From Paenibacillus sp. FSL H8-0548 (lineage in GTDB: Bacteria; Bacillota; Bacilli; Paenibacillales; Paenibacillaceae), in assembly GCF_038630985.1 (NCBI RefSeq), contig NZ_CP152049.1:6277501-6341500 (forward strand): a stretch of 64,000 nucleotides of DNA, written 5' to 3'. This document shows positions 26,300 through 35,427 of this stretch, one piece after another. Within the stretch, counting starts at the first letter, position 1. Each line of letters opens with the position of its first letter. Both the position numbers and the translations under genes were made by a program. The notes below the pieces were generated by a model that had not been told where the DNA came from, made no database searches, and saw only the letters and a list, made by a program, of their open reading frames with translations.

Positions 26300-28084
26300 A
26301 TGAAAATACGACGGCATTATTTGACGCTAAGACGTTCTTATTCAAGTATCGCAGAGCATGTTCCCTTTGAGGTCACCACGCAGGAGCTTGCTGATTTGCT
26401 GGATTGCACACATCGAAATATGGTACTTCTTCTGAAGCGAATGCAGCAGGAGGGCTGGCTTTCCTGGGTGCCAAAGAGGGGACGGGGCAACCGCTCCGCA
26501 CTCTCCTTCCTTATCAGCAAGGAGCAAATCGCGCTGCAGGAAGCACAGGAAATGATGCACAAGCAGGATCTTCATTCCGCGCTTGCGCTGCTGCAGCAGG
26601 TAGAGGAATCCCCTCTGCTCCGCGATCAATTTCAGGAGTGGCTCTCTGGTCAATTCGGATTCCATTCCGAGGTACAGGGAAAACGCCGCACCGATATTTT
26701 GCGCTTCCCGCTACCGCAAACGATTTTTTCACTGGATCCGGCAGCTATTCATTATACGGGCGAGTCGCATCTTGTTAACCAGATTTTTGACGGACTCGTT
26801 CGGATTGATCCGAAAGGGGAGCAAATATTGCCTCAGCTTGCTCATGCTTGGGAGGTGGATGAGACTCGAACAAAGTGGACCTTTTATTTGCGCAAAGGGG
26901 TTCTGTTTCATCACGGGCGGGAGCTTGATTCCTCTGACGTCAAATATTCGCTTGATCGACTGGGGCATCTGGCTCCGCAAGGGTTGTACAGCTGGGTCTA
27001 CTCCGATATCGTCTCGATGGACACACCGGATGACACGACCATCCGTATCGTATTATCCGAGCCTAACGAAGCCTTTCTCCCCTTCTTAACGACCAATCGC
27101 GCCTCCATTGTTCCGCAGGATGCCTGCGATGCGGCAGGTAAGCTGTTCGGCGATCGACCGATTGGCACAGGCCCTTTTCGCTTCGCGGGAAATGAACAAG
27201 GCGTTTGGATATTAGAGGCCTTTGCCGCTTATTTTCAGGGACGGGCTTTTCTCGATCGGGTTGAAGTATGGACTCTTTCTGACGAGGCTTCTCAGGAGAA
27301 CAATGCAGAGCACCAATCGTTTCAGGTCATGCACAATGCAAGACTGTCCGATATGGCTGCGGAGCATTGGCAGCAGGTACGGCAGTCAGGGATGACCTGC
27401 AAATTTATAACGGTAAACGAGCAGAAGGAGGGCTTGCTGACGAATCCTGCCATACGCGCAGCCATCGGCAAAGCTATCGTTCGTTCAGAGCTCCTAAAGC
27501 TGCTCTCAGGAGATGTTATTGAAACGGTAGACAGCTTTTGGCCTGAACAAGAAGTACAGCAGCATACTGCGGAAGCCGCTGATTGGGCAGCCATTAAACA
27601 GGAGCTGGCAGCTGCAGGCTATAACGGAGAGACACTGGTGCTGGCTACAATTCCGCAGTATGCAGCCGATGCAGAAATAATACGTCAGGTGTACGCCAGA
27701 TCAGATATTCCGCTGCAAATCAGTCTTATTCCTGCCGAGCAGTTTAAAGGGTCCGCACGCATGTCCGCGGATCTGCTGCTCTTTGCTATTATGCTGGACG
27801 AGCACCGGGAGCTCAGACTAATCGATTTGTACAAGAGCATGCAGCAGCATGCCGTGCCAGAAATTCACGACAAGCTGGAGCGCTGCATCCGAATGCTGTT
27901 AAATGAGCCGGACCACGAACGCCGGTCCACTATATTTTTATCCATTGAAGCCCAGCTTAAAGAGAGGAACAGTCTGCTGTTCCTCTATCGCAAGCATCTG
28001 AAAACCGCATTCCATCCGTCCGTGCGAGGCATCTCACTCGAATCGCTGGGCTGGGTACGGTTTCGGGATATTTGGTTTACTTAA
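26300..28084 (+). CDS. SgrR-like transcriptional regulator with solute-binding domain
   Basis: A 594-residue fusion. Residues about 1-110 form a winged HTH of the SgrR_N type (VTTQELADLLDCTHRNMVLL and WLSWVPKRGRGNRSALSF), and residues about 135-590 form an extracytoplasmic-type peptide/sugar binding domain of SBP family 5 (VNQIFDGLVRIDPKGEQILP, TKWTFYLRKGVLFHHGREL). There is no signal peptide, so it senses ligand in the cytoplasm. In bacilli, such genes usually neighbour a transporter they control; here only the divergent DUF4173 gene is adjacent. The ATG follows GGCAGGAG by 11 nt. Confidence 0.87.
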   Translation: MKIRRHYLTLRRSYSSIAEHVPFEVTTQELADLLDCTHRNMVLLLKRMQQEGWLSWVPKRGRGNRSALSFLISKEQIALQEAQEMMHKQDLHSALALLQQVEESPLLRDQFQEWLSGQFGFHSEVQGKRRTDILRFPLPQTIFSLDPAAIHYTGESHLVNQIFDGLVRIDPKGEQILPQLAHAWEVDETRTKWTFYLRKGVLFHHGRELDSSDVKYSLDRLGHLAPQGLYSWVYSDIVSMDTPDDTTIRIVLSEPNEAFLPFLTTNRASIVPQDACDAAGKLFGDRPIGTGPFRFAGNEQGVWILEAFAAYFQGRAFLDRVEVWTLSDEASQENNAEHQSFQVMHNARLSDMAAEHWQQVRQSGMTCKFITVNEQKEGLLTNPAIRAAIGKAIVRSELLKLLSGDVIETVDSFWPEQEVQQHTAEAADWAAIKQELAAAGYNGETLVLATIPQYAADAEIIRQVYARSDIPLQISLIPAEQFKGSARMSADLLLFAIMLDEHRELRLIDLYKSMQQHAVPEIHDKLERCIRMLLNEPDHERRSTIFLSIEAQLKERNSLLFLYRKHLKTAFHPSVRGISLESLGWVRFRDIWFT

Positions 28085-28180
28085 ACGCTGCTGCCTCTTC
28101 GTCCGTTTGCTGCGTGAACACAACCCCGCCGCTTTGTCGCCACGCGACGATAAGCTGCCCATAGCACTATAGGACGAAGC

Positions 28181-28317
28181 TACACTGCAGTTTGTACAAC
28201 GTAATCGACGTTACTAGCCTGACTAGGGCACTTACACTGTAGTTTGTGCAATAGATTGCCTATTATAGGGCAGTATTCGTTGGTTTGGAGCTAATTCTAC
28301 TGCATAATTACAACGTA
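28181..28317. repeat. Diverged repeat family D in the 28085-28442 gap
   Basis: TACACTGCAGTTTGTACAAC (28181) and TACACTGTAGTTTGTGCAAT (28233) are near copies 52 bp apart, and a weaker third copy (CTGCATAATTACAACG) begins at 28300, 63 bp on. The first copy consists of two short palindromes, ACTGCAGT and TTGTACAA. The gap contains no convincing gene; its right end carries the AAGGAG site for the next gene. Confidence 0.6.
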
Positions 28318-28442
28318 GCCGTTTGAAACAGCTCCCATGTGAGGTTTCTATTGTACTAAGTGCAGTCTAAACTGCTAGCGGAGACATAGTCTGAAACAAT
28401 ACTCTTTATTTTATCGTCTATAGAAATAAGGAGTTGATACAA

Positions 28443-29408
28443 ATGACAATTAAGAAAAACGGAATTTCTCTTTTCATATTGTGCATAATTGTTTTGTTAT
28501 CCGCTTGCTCTAGTGGAAGCTCTGGCGGCAATCCCCCCAACACAGCAGGCAATGACAATCCCACACCAGCTCAGAACGAGTCTACGCCAGGAATGGCTAT
28601 TGAGAGAGGCGAAATCGTACAAAAAGAAAAAGATCGTTGGTTAATTACGGCTTATATCGATAAAGGTGAAGAGTCTTATGTAGACGCGTATTGGTTCAGC
28701 CATAATGACCAAACAGAACTTCTAAATAGTAAGGGAGAAGCAGTTCCCGTCGAAAATTTCAAAATTGGAGCACAAGTAACAGCATGGCATGATGGTAAAT
28801 TAATGGAATCTTACCCTGTACAAACAAACGCTGCAAAAATCATTCTCCTTGAGGAGGAGGAACGTTCAGACGTTGCCCGTGACCGCACAGAGGCGATAAA
28901 AATTGTGCTGGAAGCGCAAACCGAGCTTGCAGGTGCATGGGCAGTAAAACAGGCCGCTCTCGATTCTCAAAATGAATTTTGGTACGTAGTGCTCGTACAT
29001 TTCAATTATGTCGATCAACCGGTAACCGTACGTTTGAACGCTAAAACTGGAGAGATCGTTTCAGTGCCTGCAGCGGAGAACGATACATTCCGTGTATATA
29101 CACCTCAGCCAGACGAAGAGGTAGGTTCCGTCTTCGCAGTGGAAGGCGAGGCTCGCGTCTTCGAAGGTGCATTTAATTGGCATTTGGAAGACGGTCATAA
29201 CATTTTGGCTGAGGGTCAGGTCATGGCAGAAGAGGGTGCGCCCGAGTGGGGAAGATTCCTATTCGAGGTAAGCTTTGAGTCTGCTTCGCAACCAAACCTG
29301 AGTTTATTTATTTATGTAAAAAGTGCAAAGGATGGCAGTTCAGAGAAGCAACTGGTCATCCCATTGAAAGTGCCTGAAGAGCAGATCAAATATTCTGCTG
29401 ATCAATAG
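28443..29408 (+). CDS. Lipoprotein with Gmad2 immunoglobulin-like domain
   Basis: About 321 residues. A lipoprotein signal (ISLFILCIIVLLSACSSG, lipobox Cys near residue 22) is followed by a Ser/Gly/Asn/Pro-rich linker, a beta-rich domain at about 50-135 resembling DUF3221 (RGEIVQKEKDRWLITAYI), a PepSY-like middle segment, and a C-terminal domain at about 220-315 of the Gmad2 type found in spore-germination GerM-like proteins (FRVYTPQPDEEVGSVFAVEG). It is surface-exposed, possibly cell-wall or spore related, but its function is not known. ATG at 28443 follows AAGGAG by 9 nt; a TTG at 28434 lies inside that ribosome site. Confidence 0.8.
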   Translation: MTIKKNGISLFILCIIVLLSACSSGSSGGNPPNTAGNDNPTPAQNESTPGMAIERGEIVQKEKDRWLITAYIDKGEESYVDAYWFSHNDQTELLNSKGEAVPVENFKIGAQVTAWHDGKLMESYPVQTNAAKIILLEEEERSDVARDRTEAIKIVLEAQTELAGAWAVKQAALDSQNEFWYVVLVHFNYVDQPVTVRLNAKTGEIVSVPAAENDTFRVYTPQPDEEVGSVFAVEGEARVFEGAFNWHLEDGHNILAEGQVMAEEGAPEWGRFLFEVSFESASQPNLSLFIYVKSAKDGSSEKQLVIPLKVPEEQIKYSADQ

Positions 29409-29429
29409 GCTTGCACAAGTTATGCTCCG

Positions 29430-30404
29430 TTACGGCAATCGATAAAACGCGAATGGCTCGCCATGACGGAAGCTGCTGCTGGCGGCATCCAGCTCCTGCA
29501 GGGATGCCGCGGATAGCTGCATTGACACGCTCTTCATATTTTCCTCAAGCTGCTCTGCCTTAGTGGCCCCTACGATAACGGTAGAAACGACCGGCTGATG
29601 CATGAGCCAGGAAAGCGACAGCACAGCCGGGCTGCATTCCAGTTGACGGGCAAGCTCGCCTACTCTCTCCCCTAGTGTGATCGTTTTGTTTTGCAAAAAT
29701 CTTTTGAAGTTAGGATCTGTCTGAGCTCTTGAACCATCCGGCACCTGCTCGCTTGAGCTGTATTTACCTGTCAAGATACCACCCGCCAGCGGGAAATAAG
29801 GAATAATGCCAACGCCCTGATCCAGGCACATCGGAACCAGCTCGCTCTCTGGTGTTCTGTCGGCAAGAGAATAGCTTGTCTGTGTCGACACGAATCGGTT
29901 CAATCCTAGCCGAGCGCTTATGCCAAGCGCCTTCATTAGCTCCCAAGCGAAATAATTAGATGCTCCTATATAACGAACCTTGCCCGAGCGGACCATATCC
30001 TCAAGTGCTCGCAGCGTTTCCTCCAGCGGCGTTTCAGGATCGAACGTATGAATTTGATAGAGGTCAACATAGTCGGTTTTCAATCGTTTCAGACTGCTCT
30101 CCAGCTCTGCCTGCAAATGATGCCTCGATGAGCCTCGTTCATTTACGCCAGCACCTCGGGGCAATCCTGCCTTCGTCGCTAAGATAACGTCATGCCGCGT
30201 CCCTTCCAGCACCTCTCCGATAATTCTCTCCGATTCCGTGCCTGCATAAATGTTGGCAGTATCAATAAAATTAATACCTTTGTCGAGCGCGCTATGAATG
30301 ATTTGCTTGGAGGCCTCGAAATCAGCCCGCTTTCCGAAGGCGTTAGTGCCTAAACCAAGTACAGACACTTTAAGGCCGCTATGGCCAAGACGACGAAATT
30401 GCAT
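29430..30404 (-). CDS. Aldo/keto reductase
   Basis: A 324-residue (beta/alpha)8 oxidoreductase that reduces carbonyls with NADPH. The catalytic tetrad is visible: Asp and Tyr in NFIDTANIYAGTESERIIGE, Lys in ILATKAGLPR and His in VDLYQIHTFDPETP. The C-terminal nucleotide-binding loop appears as VIVGATKAEQLEEN. The closest resemblance is to YajO/Kv-beta-type AKRs. The frame extends further, but GGAGTGGAG precedes the ATG at 30404. Convergent with the Gmad2 lipoprotein gene (21-bp gap), divergent from the helicase. Confidence 0.9.
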   Translation of the reverse strand: MQFRRLGHSGLKVSVLGLGTNAFGKRADFEASKQIIHSALDKGINFIDTANIYAGTESERIIGEVLEGTRHDVILATKAGLPRGAGVNERGSSRHHLQAELESSLKRLKTDYVDLYQIHTFDPETPLEETLRALEDMVRSGKVRYIGASNYFAWELMKALGISARLGLNRFVSTQTSYSLADRTPESELVPMCLDQGVGIIPYFPLAGGILTGKYSSSEQVPDGSRAQTDPNFKRFLQNKTITLGERVGELARQLECSPAVLSLSWLMHQPVVSTVIVGATKAEQLEENMKSVSMQLSAASLQELDAASSSFRHGEPFAFYRLP

Positions 30405-30553
30405 AATACTCCACTCCTTTTCCATTAATAAGGACACTCTATTTTTTTATTATAGCCTATATTCGATTATGAACTCGCACTTGAATTCTGATATGATAGG
30501 AACTAACTTATCAATCGGAACAAATGTTTCCGTTGCCGGAGAGGAATCTAGCT

Positions 30554-33500
30554 ATGAGCGTTCACTTGTCTCACCGAATTATTAAATTACTATGCGGCGA
30601 TGCCTTCTACGCGAGAGGGCAAGCTTACTATAAAGATGGCAAAGTAACGATCGATAGCTCGAATGCAGAGCTGTCCAGCTTTACAGCAACTGTCCTCGGT
30701 AATCATCGCTGTGAGGTCGAGATTGCGATTGATAAGAACGGAGACGTTGATGCCGAGTGCTCCTGTCTTGCTTTCAGCACTTACGACAGCTACTGCCAGC
30801 ATGTAGCTGCGGCGCTTCTGAGCATCCATGATCTTCAGAATGAGGCTATTCAACCAGCCCGCAAATTCCCTTCGCTGCTGCACCCAGAGGATCAGCCTTA
30901 CGATGATGAGGCAGAGGACAGCGATGCAGCTCATCTCTCCACGCGTTTTGCAAGACATGCGGGGCTGGAAGCATCAGACCCCCAATTAGCCAGCAGCATG
31001 CTGGAGCTATTCAGCAGCCGTCCGCCGCTCTCCAGCGGCCGCCGCTCACTCTTCGACACGCGAACGCTTCTCGAGGTGGAAATCACGTGCAAGCTGTATC
31101 CTTATGGCTATCGCAAGCAAATGTTCGGCATTGAGCTTAAGGTAGGTCCCAAACGACTCTACATTGTCCAGCGAATCAGAGAATTTCTCGAGAAGGTCGA
31201 ACGGCGGGAGCCTTTCGTTTTTTCGAAGCATTTTACATATGATCCGAGCCTGCACAGCTTTCAGCCAGAGAATGATGCCGTTATTAGGCAGCTTCATCAG
31301 ATTTTTCGTAATGAATCGTTATACCGCCAAACCTCGAATCGGTTTTACGTTGGAGATGCTCCGGCTAGCGGTGAACGACTGCTGCTTGTACCCCCGTTTT
31401 CTTGGGATACGCTGCTCCCACTGCTGATCGCAGCGCCATCTGTGCAGCTCTCCTACGAGAATCACACCTTTACTGGCATAACCATTAGCGACGAGGCACT
31501 TCCACTTTCCTTTGCCTTCGATCAAGCAGCTAGCGATGGCTATCAGCTTCATATCGAGGGTTTAGAGCAAATGATCATTATGGAGGATTACGGGCTCGCG
31601 GTTAGCGAGGGCAAGCTGCTGAAGCTGCAGCCCGATGCCTGTAGACGACTCGTAGAGCTCAAACAGCTGCTGGATACCTCTCGCAAGCCGAAAATTCATA
31701 TTGCGCCGGAGCAAATGGAGCCATTTATGGAGAGGGTAATCCCTGGCTTGATGAAGCTCGGCAGCGTCGCAATTGCGGAGAACATCTCTGACCGCATCCT
31801 GCAAATACAGCTCAAAGCGAAGCTCTATTTGGACCGGGTAAGAGATCGGCTGCTGGCAGGACTGGAATTCCAATATGGCGACATTGTTATTAATCCGCTG
31901 GAGGGAAGCGACAAGAAGCGCGGCAGCGATCGTATCCTGCTGCGAGACGGGGAACAAGAGCGGCGCATATTAGAGCTTATGGAGCTCGTTCCCTTCGCCA
32001 AAACCGAAAGCGGCTATATTATGGAAGACGAGGATTCCGAATTCGAGTTTTTGTACAACGTCGTCCCGCAGCTTGAGAAGCTGCTTGCTGTATATGCCAC
32101 TTCTGCTGTGAAGGTGCGGGTCGTAACTAAGCATGCAGCTCCAAAGGTAACCGTAAATGTGGATGAACGTACCGATTGGCTTGAATTTAAATTCAATATG
32201 GACGGCATTCCAGACTCGGAAATTCGCAATCTCTTACAGTCGCTTGAGGTTAAACGCAAATATCATCGATTGCCAAACGGTTCACTATTGCCGCTGGAGG
32301 GTGCGGAGTTTCAGGAAATCATTCGCTTCTTGAATGAAGTCGGCTTACGCAAAGGGGAGATTCAAGGCTCAGAATTCCGCATTCCCACCGTCCGCGGCTT
32401 GCATCTCATCGATGCACAAGAAAGCGGGAAGGCTGTAAGGCTCGGCAAATCATTCCGCCGACTGCTGGAAAACATGCGGAATCCAGACAATCTTGATTTC
32501 CCTGTTCCCGAGGAGCTCTCCTTGGTGCTTCGCGATTATCAGAAATACGGCTATCAATGGATGAAGACACTCGCTCATTACCGCTTCGGCGGAATTTTGG
32601 CAGACGATATGGGACTCGGAAAAACGGTACAGGCAATCGCCTTTATTCTCTCCGTGCTGCCTGAAATTCGGGAGCGCAAGCAGCCTGCACTCATCATTTC
32701 TCCCGCTTCACTCGTATACAATTGGTTGAATGAGCTGGGGAAATTCGCCCCTGGCATTCGCGCAGTCATCGCAGATGGAAGTAAAGCCGAGCGCACACGC
32801 GTACTAAATGGAGATATAGAGGCAGATGTCATCATTTCCTCCTACCCTCTGCTGCGTAAAGATATTGTGCAATATAAGAAGAATAGCTGGCATACGTTAA
32901 TCATGGATGAGGCGCAATATTTCAAAAATCATGCGACGCAAACCGCGCAGGCAGTCAAAGCGATCGATGCCACATACCGCTTTGCCTTGACGGGTACGCC
33001 TATTGAAAATACGTTGGAGGAGCTTTGGTCTATTTTTGGAGCGGTATTCCCTGAGCTGTTTCCAAGCAGACAAGCCTTTAACGAGCTTACTCGGGAAGCG
33101 GTCGCTAAGCGGGTTCGTCCGTTTCTGCTGCGCAGGCTAAAGAGTGATGTTCTTCAGGAGCTGCCGGAAAAAATCGAATCGATCCAAGCCTCTGAGCTGC
33201 TGCCGGAGCAGAAGCAGCTGTATGTAGGGTTTCTTGCCAAGCTTCAACAGGAAACGGTCAAGCATTTGAATGAGGAAGGCTTCCAAAAAAATCGTATTCG
33301 GATTTTGGCAGGCATAACGAGACTTCGGCAGCTCTGCTGCCATCCCGCGCTGTTCGTTGAGGGCTATGAGGGGAGCTCTGCTAAGTTTGAGCAGCTGCTC
33401 GAAATTATCGAGGAATGCCGGAGCGCCGGCAAGCGGCTGCTCATCTTCTCGCAATTTACCGAAATGCTCGGTCTAATAGGGCGGGAGCTTGGCTACCGCG

Positions 33501-33892
33501 GTATCCCGTTTTTCTATTTGGATGGTCAGACGCCAGCGCAGGAGCGTGTTGAGCTCTGCAATCGATTTAATGAAGGAGAGCGTGAGCTCTTCCTCCTGTC
33601 CTTAAAGGCGGGCGGTACTGGACTTAACCTTACTGGCGCTGATACCGTTATTCTATACGATCTGTGGTGGAATCCCGCCGTCGAGCAGCAAGCTGCTGAC
33701 CGTGCGCACCGCATTGGACAAAAAAACGTAGTACAAGTTATACGGCTCGTCACGCAAGGAACGGTGGAGGATAAAATGTACGCGCTCCAGCAAAAGAAGA
33801 AAAATCTGATCGACGAGGTCATTCAGCCAGGCCAGGAGGCGCTGTCGTCCTTGAGCGAGCAGGAAATCCGCGATATTCTAATGATTGGTTAA
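30554..33892 (+). CDS. SNF2-family helicase with SWIM zinc finger
   Basis: A 1112-residue Swi2/Snf2 ATPase (RapA/HepA class) that translocates on duplex DNA and may remodel RNA polymerase or nucleoprotein complexes. A SWIM zinc finger (CSCLAF...YCQH, about residues 67-85) is followed by a large N-terminal region and the helicase core: motif I DDMGLGKT near residue 684, DEAQ box near 787, LTGTPIENTL, then the C-terminal RecA half with LLIFSQFTEMLG, GGTGLNLTGAD and ADRAHRIGQ. GAGGAATC precedes the ATG at 30554; earlier in-frame codons lack a ribosome site. Confidence 0.93.
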   Translation: MSVHLSHRIIKLLCGDAFYARGQAYYKDGKVTIDSSNAELSSFTATVLGNHRCEVEIAIDKNGDVDAECSCLAFSTYDSYCQHVAAALLSIHDLQNEAIQPARKFPSLLHPEDQPYDDEAEDSDAAHLSTRFARHAGLEASDPQLASSMLELFSSRPPLSSGRRSLFDTRTLLEVEITCKLYPYGYRKQMFGIELKVGPKRLYIVQRIREFLEKVERREPFVFSKHFTYDPSLHSFQPENDAVIRQLHQIFRNESLYRQTSNRFYVGDAPASGERLLLVPPFSWDTLLPLLIAAPSVQLSYENHTFTGITISDEALPLSFAFDQAASDGYQLHIEGLEQMIIMEDYGLAVSEGKLLKLQPDACRRLVELKQLLDTSRKPKIHIAPEQMEPFMERVIPGLMKLGSVAIAENISDRILQIQLKAKLYLDRVRDRLLAGLEFQYGDIVINPLEGSDKKRGSDRILLRDGEQERRILELMELVPFAKTESGYIMEDEDSEFEFLYNVVPQLEKLLAVYATSAVKVRVVTKHAAPKVTVNVDERTDWLEFKFNMDGIPDSEIRNLLQSLEVKRKYHRLPNGSLLPLEGAEFQEIIRFLNEVGLRKGEIQGSEFRIPTVRGLHLIDAQESGKAVRLGKSFRRLLENMRNPDNLDFPVPEELSLVLRDYQKYGYQWMKTLAHYRFGGILADDMGLGKTVQAIAFILSVLPEIRERKQPALIISPASLVYNWLNELGKFAPGIRAVIADGSKAERTRVLNGDIEADVIISSYPLLRKDIVQYKKNSWHTLIMDEAQYFKNHATQTAQAVKAIDATYRFALTGTPIENTLEELWSIFGAVFPELFPSRQAFNELTREAVAKRVRPFLLRRLKSDVLQELPEKIESIQASELLPEQKQLYVGFLAKLQQETVKHLNEEGFQKNRIRILAGITRLRQLCCHPALFVEGYEGSSAKFEQLLEIIEECRSAGKRLLIFSQFTEMLGLIGRELGYRGIPFFYLDGQTPAQERVELCNRFNEGERELFLLSLKAGGTGLNLTGADTVILYDLWWNPAVEQQAADRAHRIGQKNVVQVIRLVTQGTVEDKMYALQQKKKNLIDEVIQPGQEALSSLSEQEIRDILMIG

Positions 33893-33900
33893 ACTTCGTA

Positions 33901-33936
33901 TATAGCAGCAGAAGAGCTCCTGCTGCTATATTTTTT
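33901..33936 (+). terminator. Terminator after the SNF2 gene
   Basis: TATAGCAGCAG pairs with CTGCTGCTATA (11 bp, 8-nt loop) followed by TTTTTT. It overlaps the last codons of the convergent methyltransferase gene (stop at 33926-33928). Confidence 0.9.
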
Positions 33937-34660
33937 GAGCTGCGATCATAAGAAACATAGGCCGGCGCATTTCGTCACGCATTTCCGGAATACTCGCCAG
34001 CATATCTTCGGTCGGCTGCGGCTCGGAGAGCTTCATAATGCGAAAGCCGGATTCAATGAGTATATTCATATGGGCAGCGACCGTTCGATGATACTTAATC
34101 ACATCATCTTCTAGAAATCTGGCCTGCCTTGGACCTTCGCTATAATAATCATCGACAGGCCAATGCAGCTTCTCGCCTTCCGGGCCATAATGCCAGTCCT
34201 GCTTGGCGAGTGCCGTAAAGATGGGGTGCTCCACCGAGAGCACAAAGGTTCCACCAGGTACGAGATAGCCGTTAATTTTCTGGCAGAGGACATCGAATTT
34301 CTCTACATAGTGGAGAGCGAGAGAGCTTATCACAACGTCAAATTGTTCTGGTTGAAACTCGATGTCTTCTATGGCTAGCTGGCGGTAGTCAATGGCTGAG
34401 TCTTGGGTCATTGCCTTAGCACGCTCAAGCATATTCGCTGAGAGATCTACTCCAACAACCGACCCAGCCTGTTGTTCCCGCGCATATCGGCAATGCCAGC
34501 CGAAGCCGCAGCCGAGATCAAGCACCCTTTTACCCTCTAGATTCGGAAGCAGCGCACGGAATGCTTGCCATTCGCCGGCAGCATTTAAACCACCGACTGA
34601 ACGGGGCATTTGGCTGTATTTCTCGAAAAATGGCATATCGTCGTATTTATTTTGTTTCAT
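33926..34660 (-). CDS. Class I SAM-dependent methyltransferase
   Basis: A 244-residue small-molecule methyltransferase. SAM-binding motifs are VLDLGCGFGWHCRYA (motif I), VVGVDLSANMLERA (motif II), FDVVISSLALHYVEKFD (motif IV) and LVPGGTFVLSVEHPIFT, as in UbiE/Methyltransf_11 enzymes. The substrate is not apparent from the context, a group of unrelated singletons. AGGAGCTG lies before the ATG. Its 3' end is overlapped by the SNF2 terminator. Confidence 0.88.
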   Translation of the reverse strand: MKQNKYDDMPFFEKYSQMPRSVGGLNAAGEWQAFRALLPNLEGKRVLDLGCGFGWHCRYAREQQAGSVVGVDLSANMLERAKAMTQDSAIDYRQLAIEDIEFQPEQFDVVISSLALHYVEKFDVLCQKINGYLVPGGTFVLSVEHPIFTALAKQDWHYGPEGEKLHWPVDDYYSEGPRQARFLEDDVIKYHRTVAAHMNILIESGFRIMKLSEPQPTEDMLASIPEMRDEMRRPMFLMIAAQKI

Positions 34661-34719
34661 CGCTGCACAGCTCCTATCTCACTTATATCGTTTCCTAAAC
34701 CCTAAACAATGATCTTGCT

Positions 34720-35286
34720 TTATATTCGGAAGAGTCCGTAGCCGCTGAGTGGAATGACAGGATTCGTATCCAGCATCAAGCCCTCAGAGCGACCATGAAA
34801 CGCAACATCGACAAGCCATTTCGTGAAGCTGGCGACATCCATAGCTTCGAGCTCCTGTAAGGTGAAGAAGCCGGCAGCGTCAACCTCCACATTATCCGGA
34901 GTAGGCTCCCCGCTTACATATTCCAGCTCAAATGCGACATAGAGATTATGTATGCTCCTCGGCTGGTCTCGCAAGGCGACAACGTTTTTGACGATGGCCT
35001 CAATTCCTGCCTCCTCCATGACTTCCCTTTGAATCGTATCCTGAATCGCCTCCAGCTGCTCAATATAGCCGCCTGGATTCGTCCATTTCCCTTTTCCAGG
35101 CTCCTGAGCCCGGCGAACGAGCAAAATCCGCTCATCCTTAACGACCAGCGCTCCGACACCAATACTGTAATTGCCCCAATGGACAAAGCTGCAGCTCGTA
35201 CAAGCTCTTCTCATCGTCCCATCAACATCACGTGTTTCCAGCTCAGAACCGCATGACATGCAATATCTCACTTCCACCTGCTTCAC
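34720..35286 (-). CDS. Nudix hydrolase with N-terminal zinc ribbon
   Basis: A 188-residue hydrolase acting on nucleoside diphosphates linked to another moiety. The N-terminus holds a zinc ribbon (CMSCGSELETR...ACTSCSF, four cysteines at about 9, 12, 29 and 32), as in NADH-pyrophosphatase-like proteins. The Nudix box is complete: Gly...Glu followed by QREVMEEAGIEA near residues 75-100 (GGYIEQLEAIQDTIQREV). Start is uncertain: GTG at 35286 or GTG at 35277, the latter 6 nt after GAGGTG. Metal-dependent cleavage is expected, substrate unknown. Confidence 0.88.
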   Translation of the reverse strand: MKQVEVRYCMSCGSELETRDVDGTMRRACTSCSFVHWGNYSIGVGALVVKDERILLVRRAQEPGKGKWTNPGGYIEQLEAIQDTIQREVMEEAGIEAIVKNVVALRDQPRSIHNLYVAFELEYVSGEPTPDNVEVDAAGFFTLQELEAMDVASFTKWLVDVAFHGRSEGLMLDTNPVIPLSGYGLFRI

Positions 35287-35427
35287 CTCTGTCTTCCACT
35301 TTTGTCTCCTCAGATTATACGAATTTTTCCGGTTACTGCATAGTCTTCTATTTTCACAACGTTTGAAAATAGTCTCTACCTACGAGTATAATGACCCTTA
35401 AGCACCGAAGCATAGGAGGAGAAAAAA

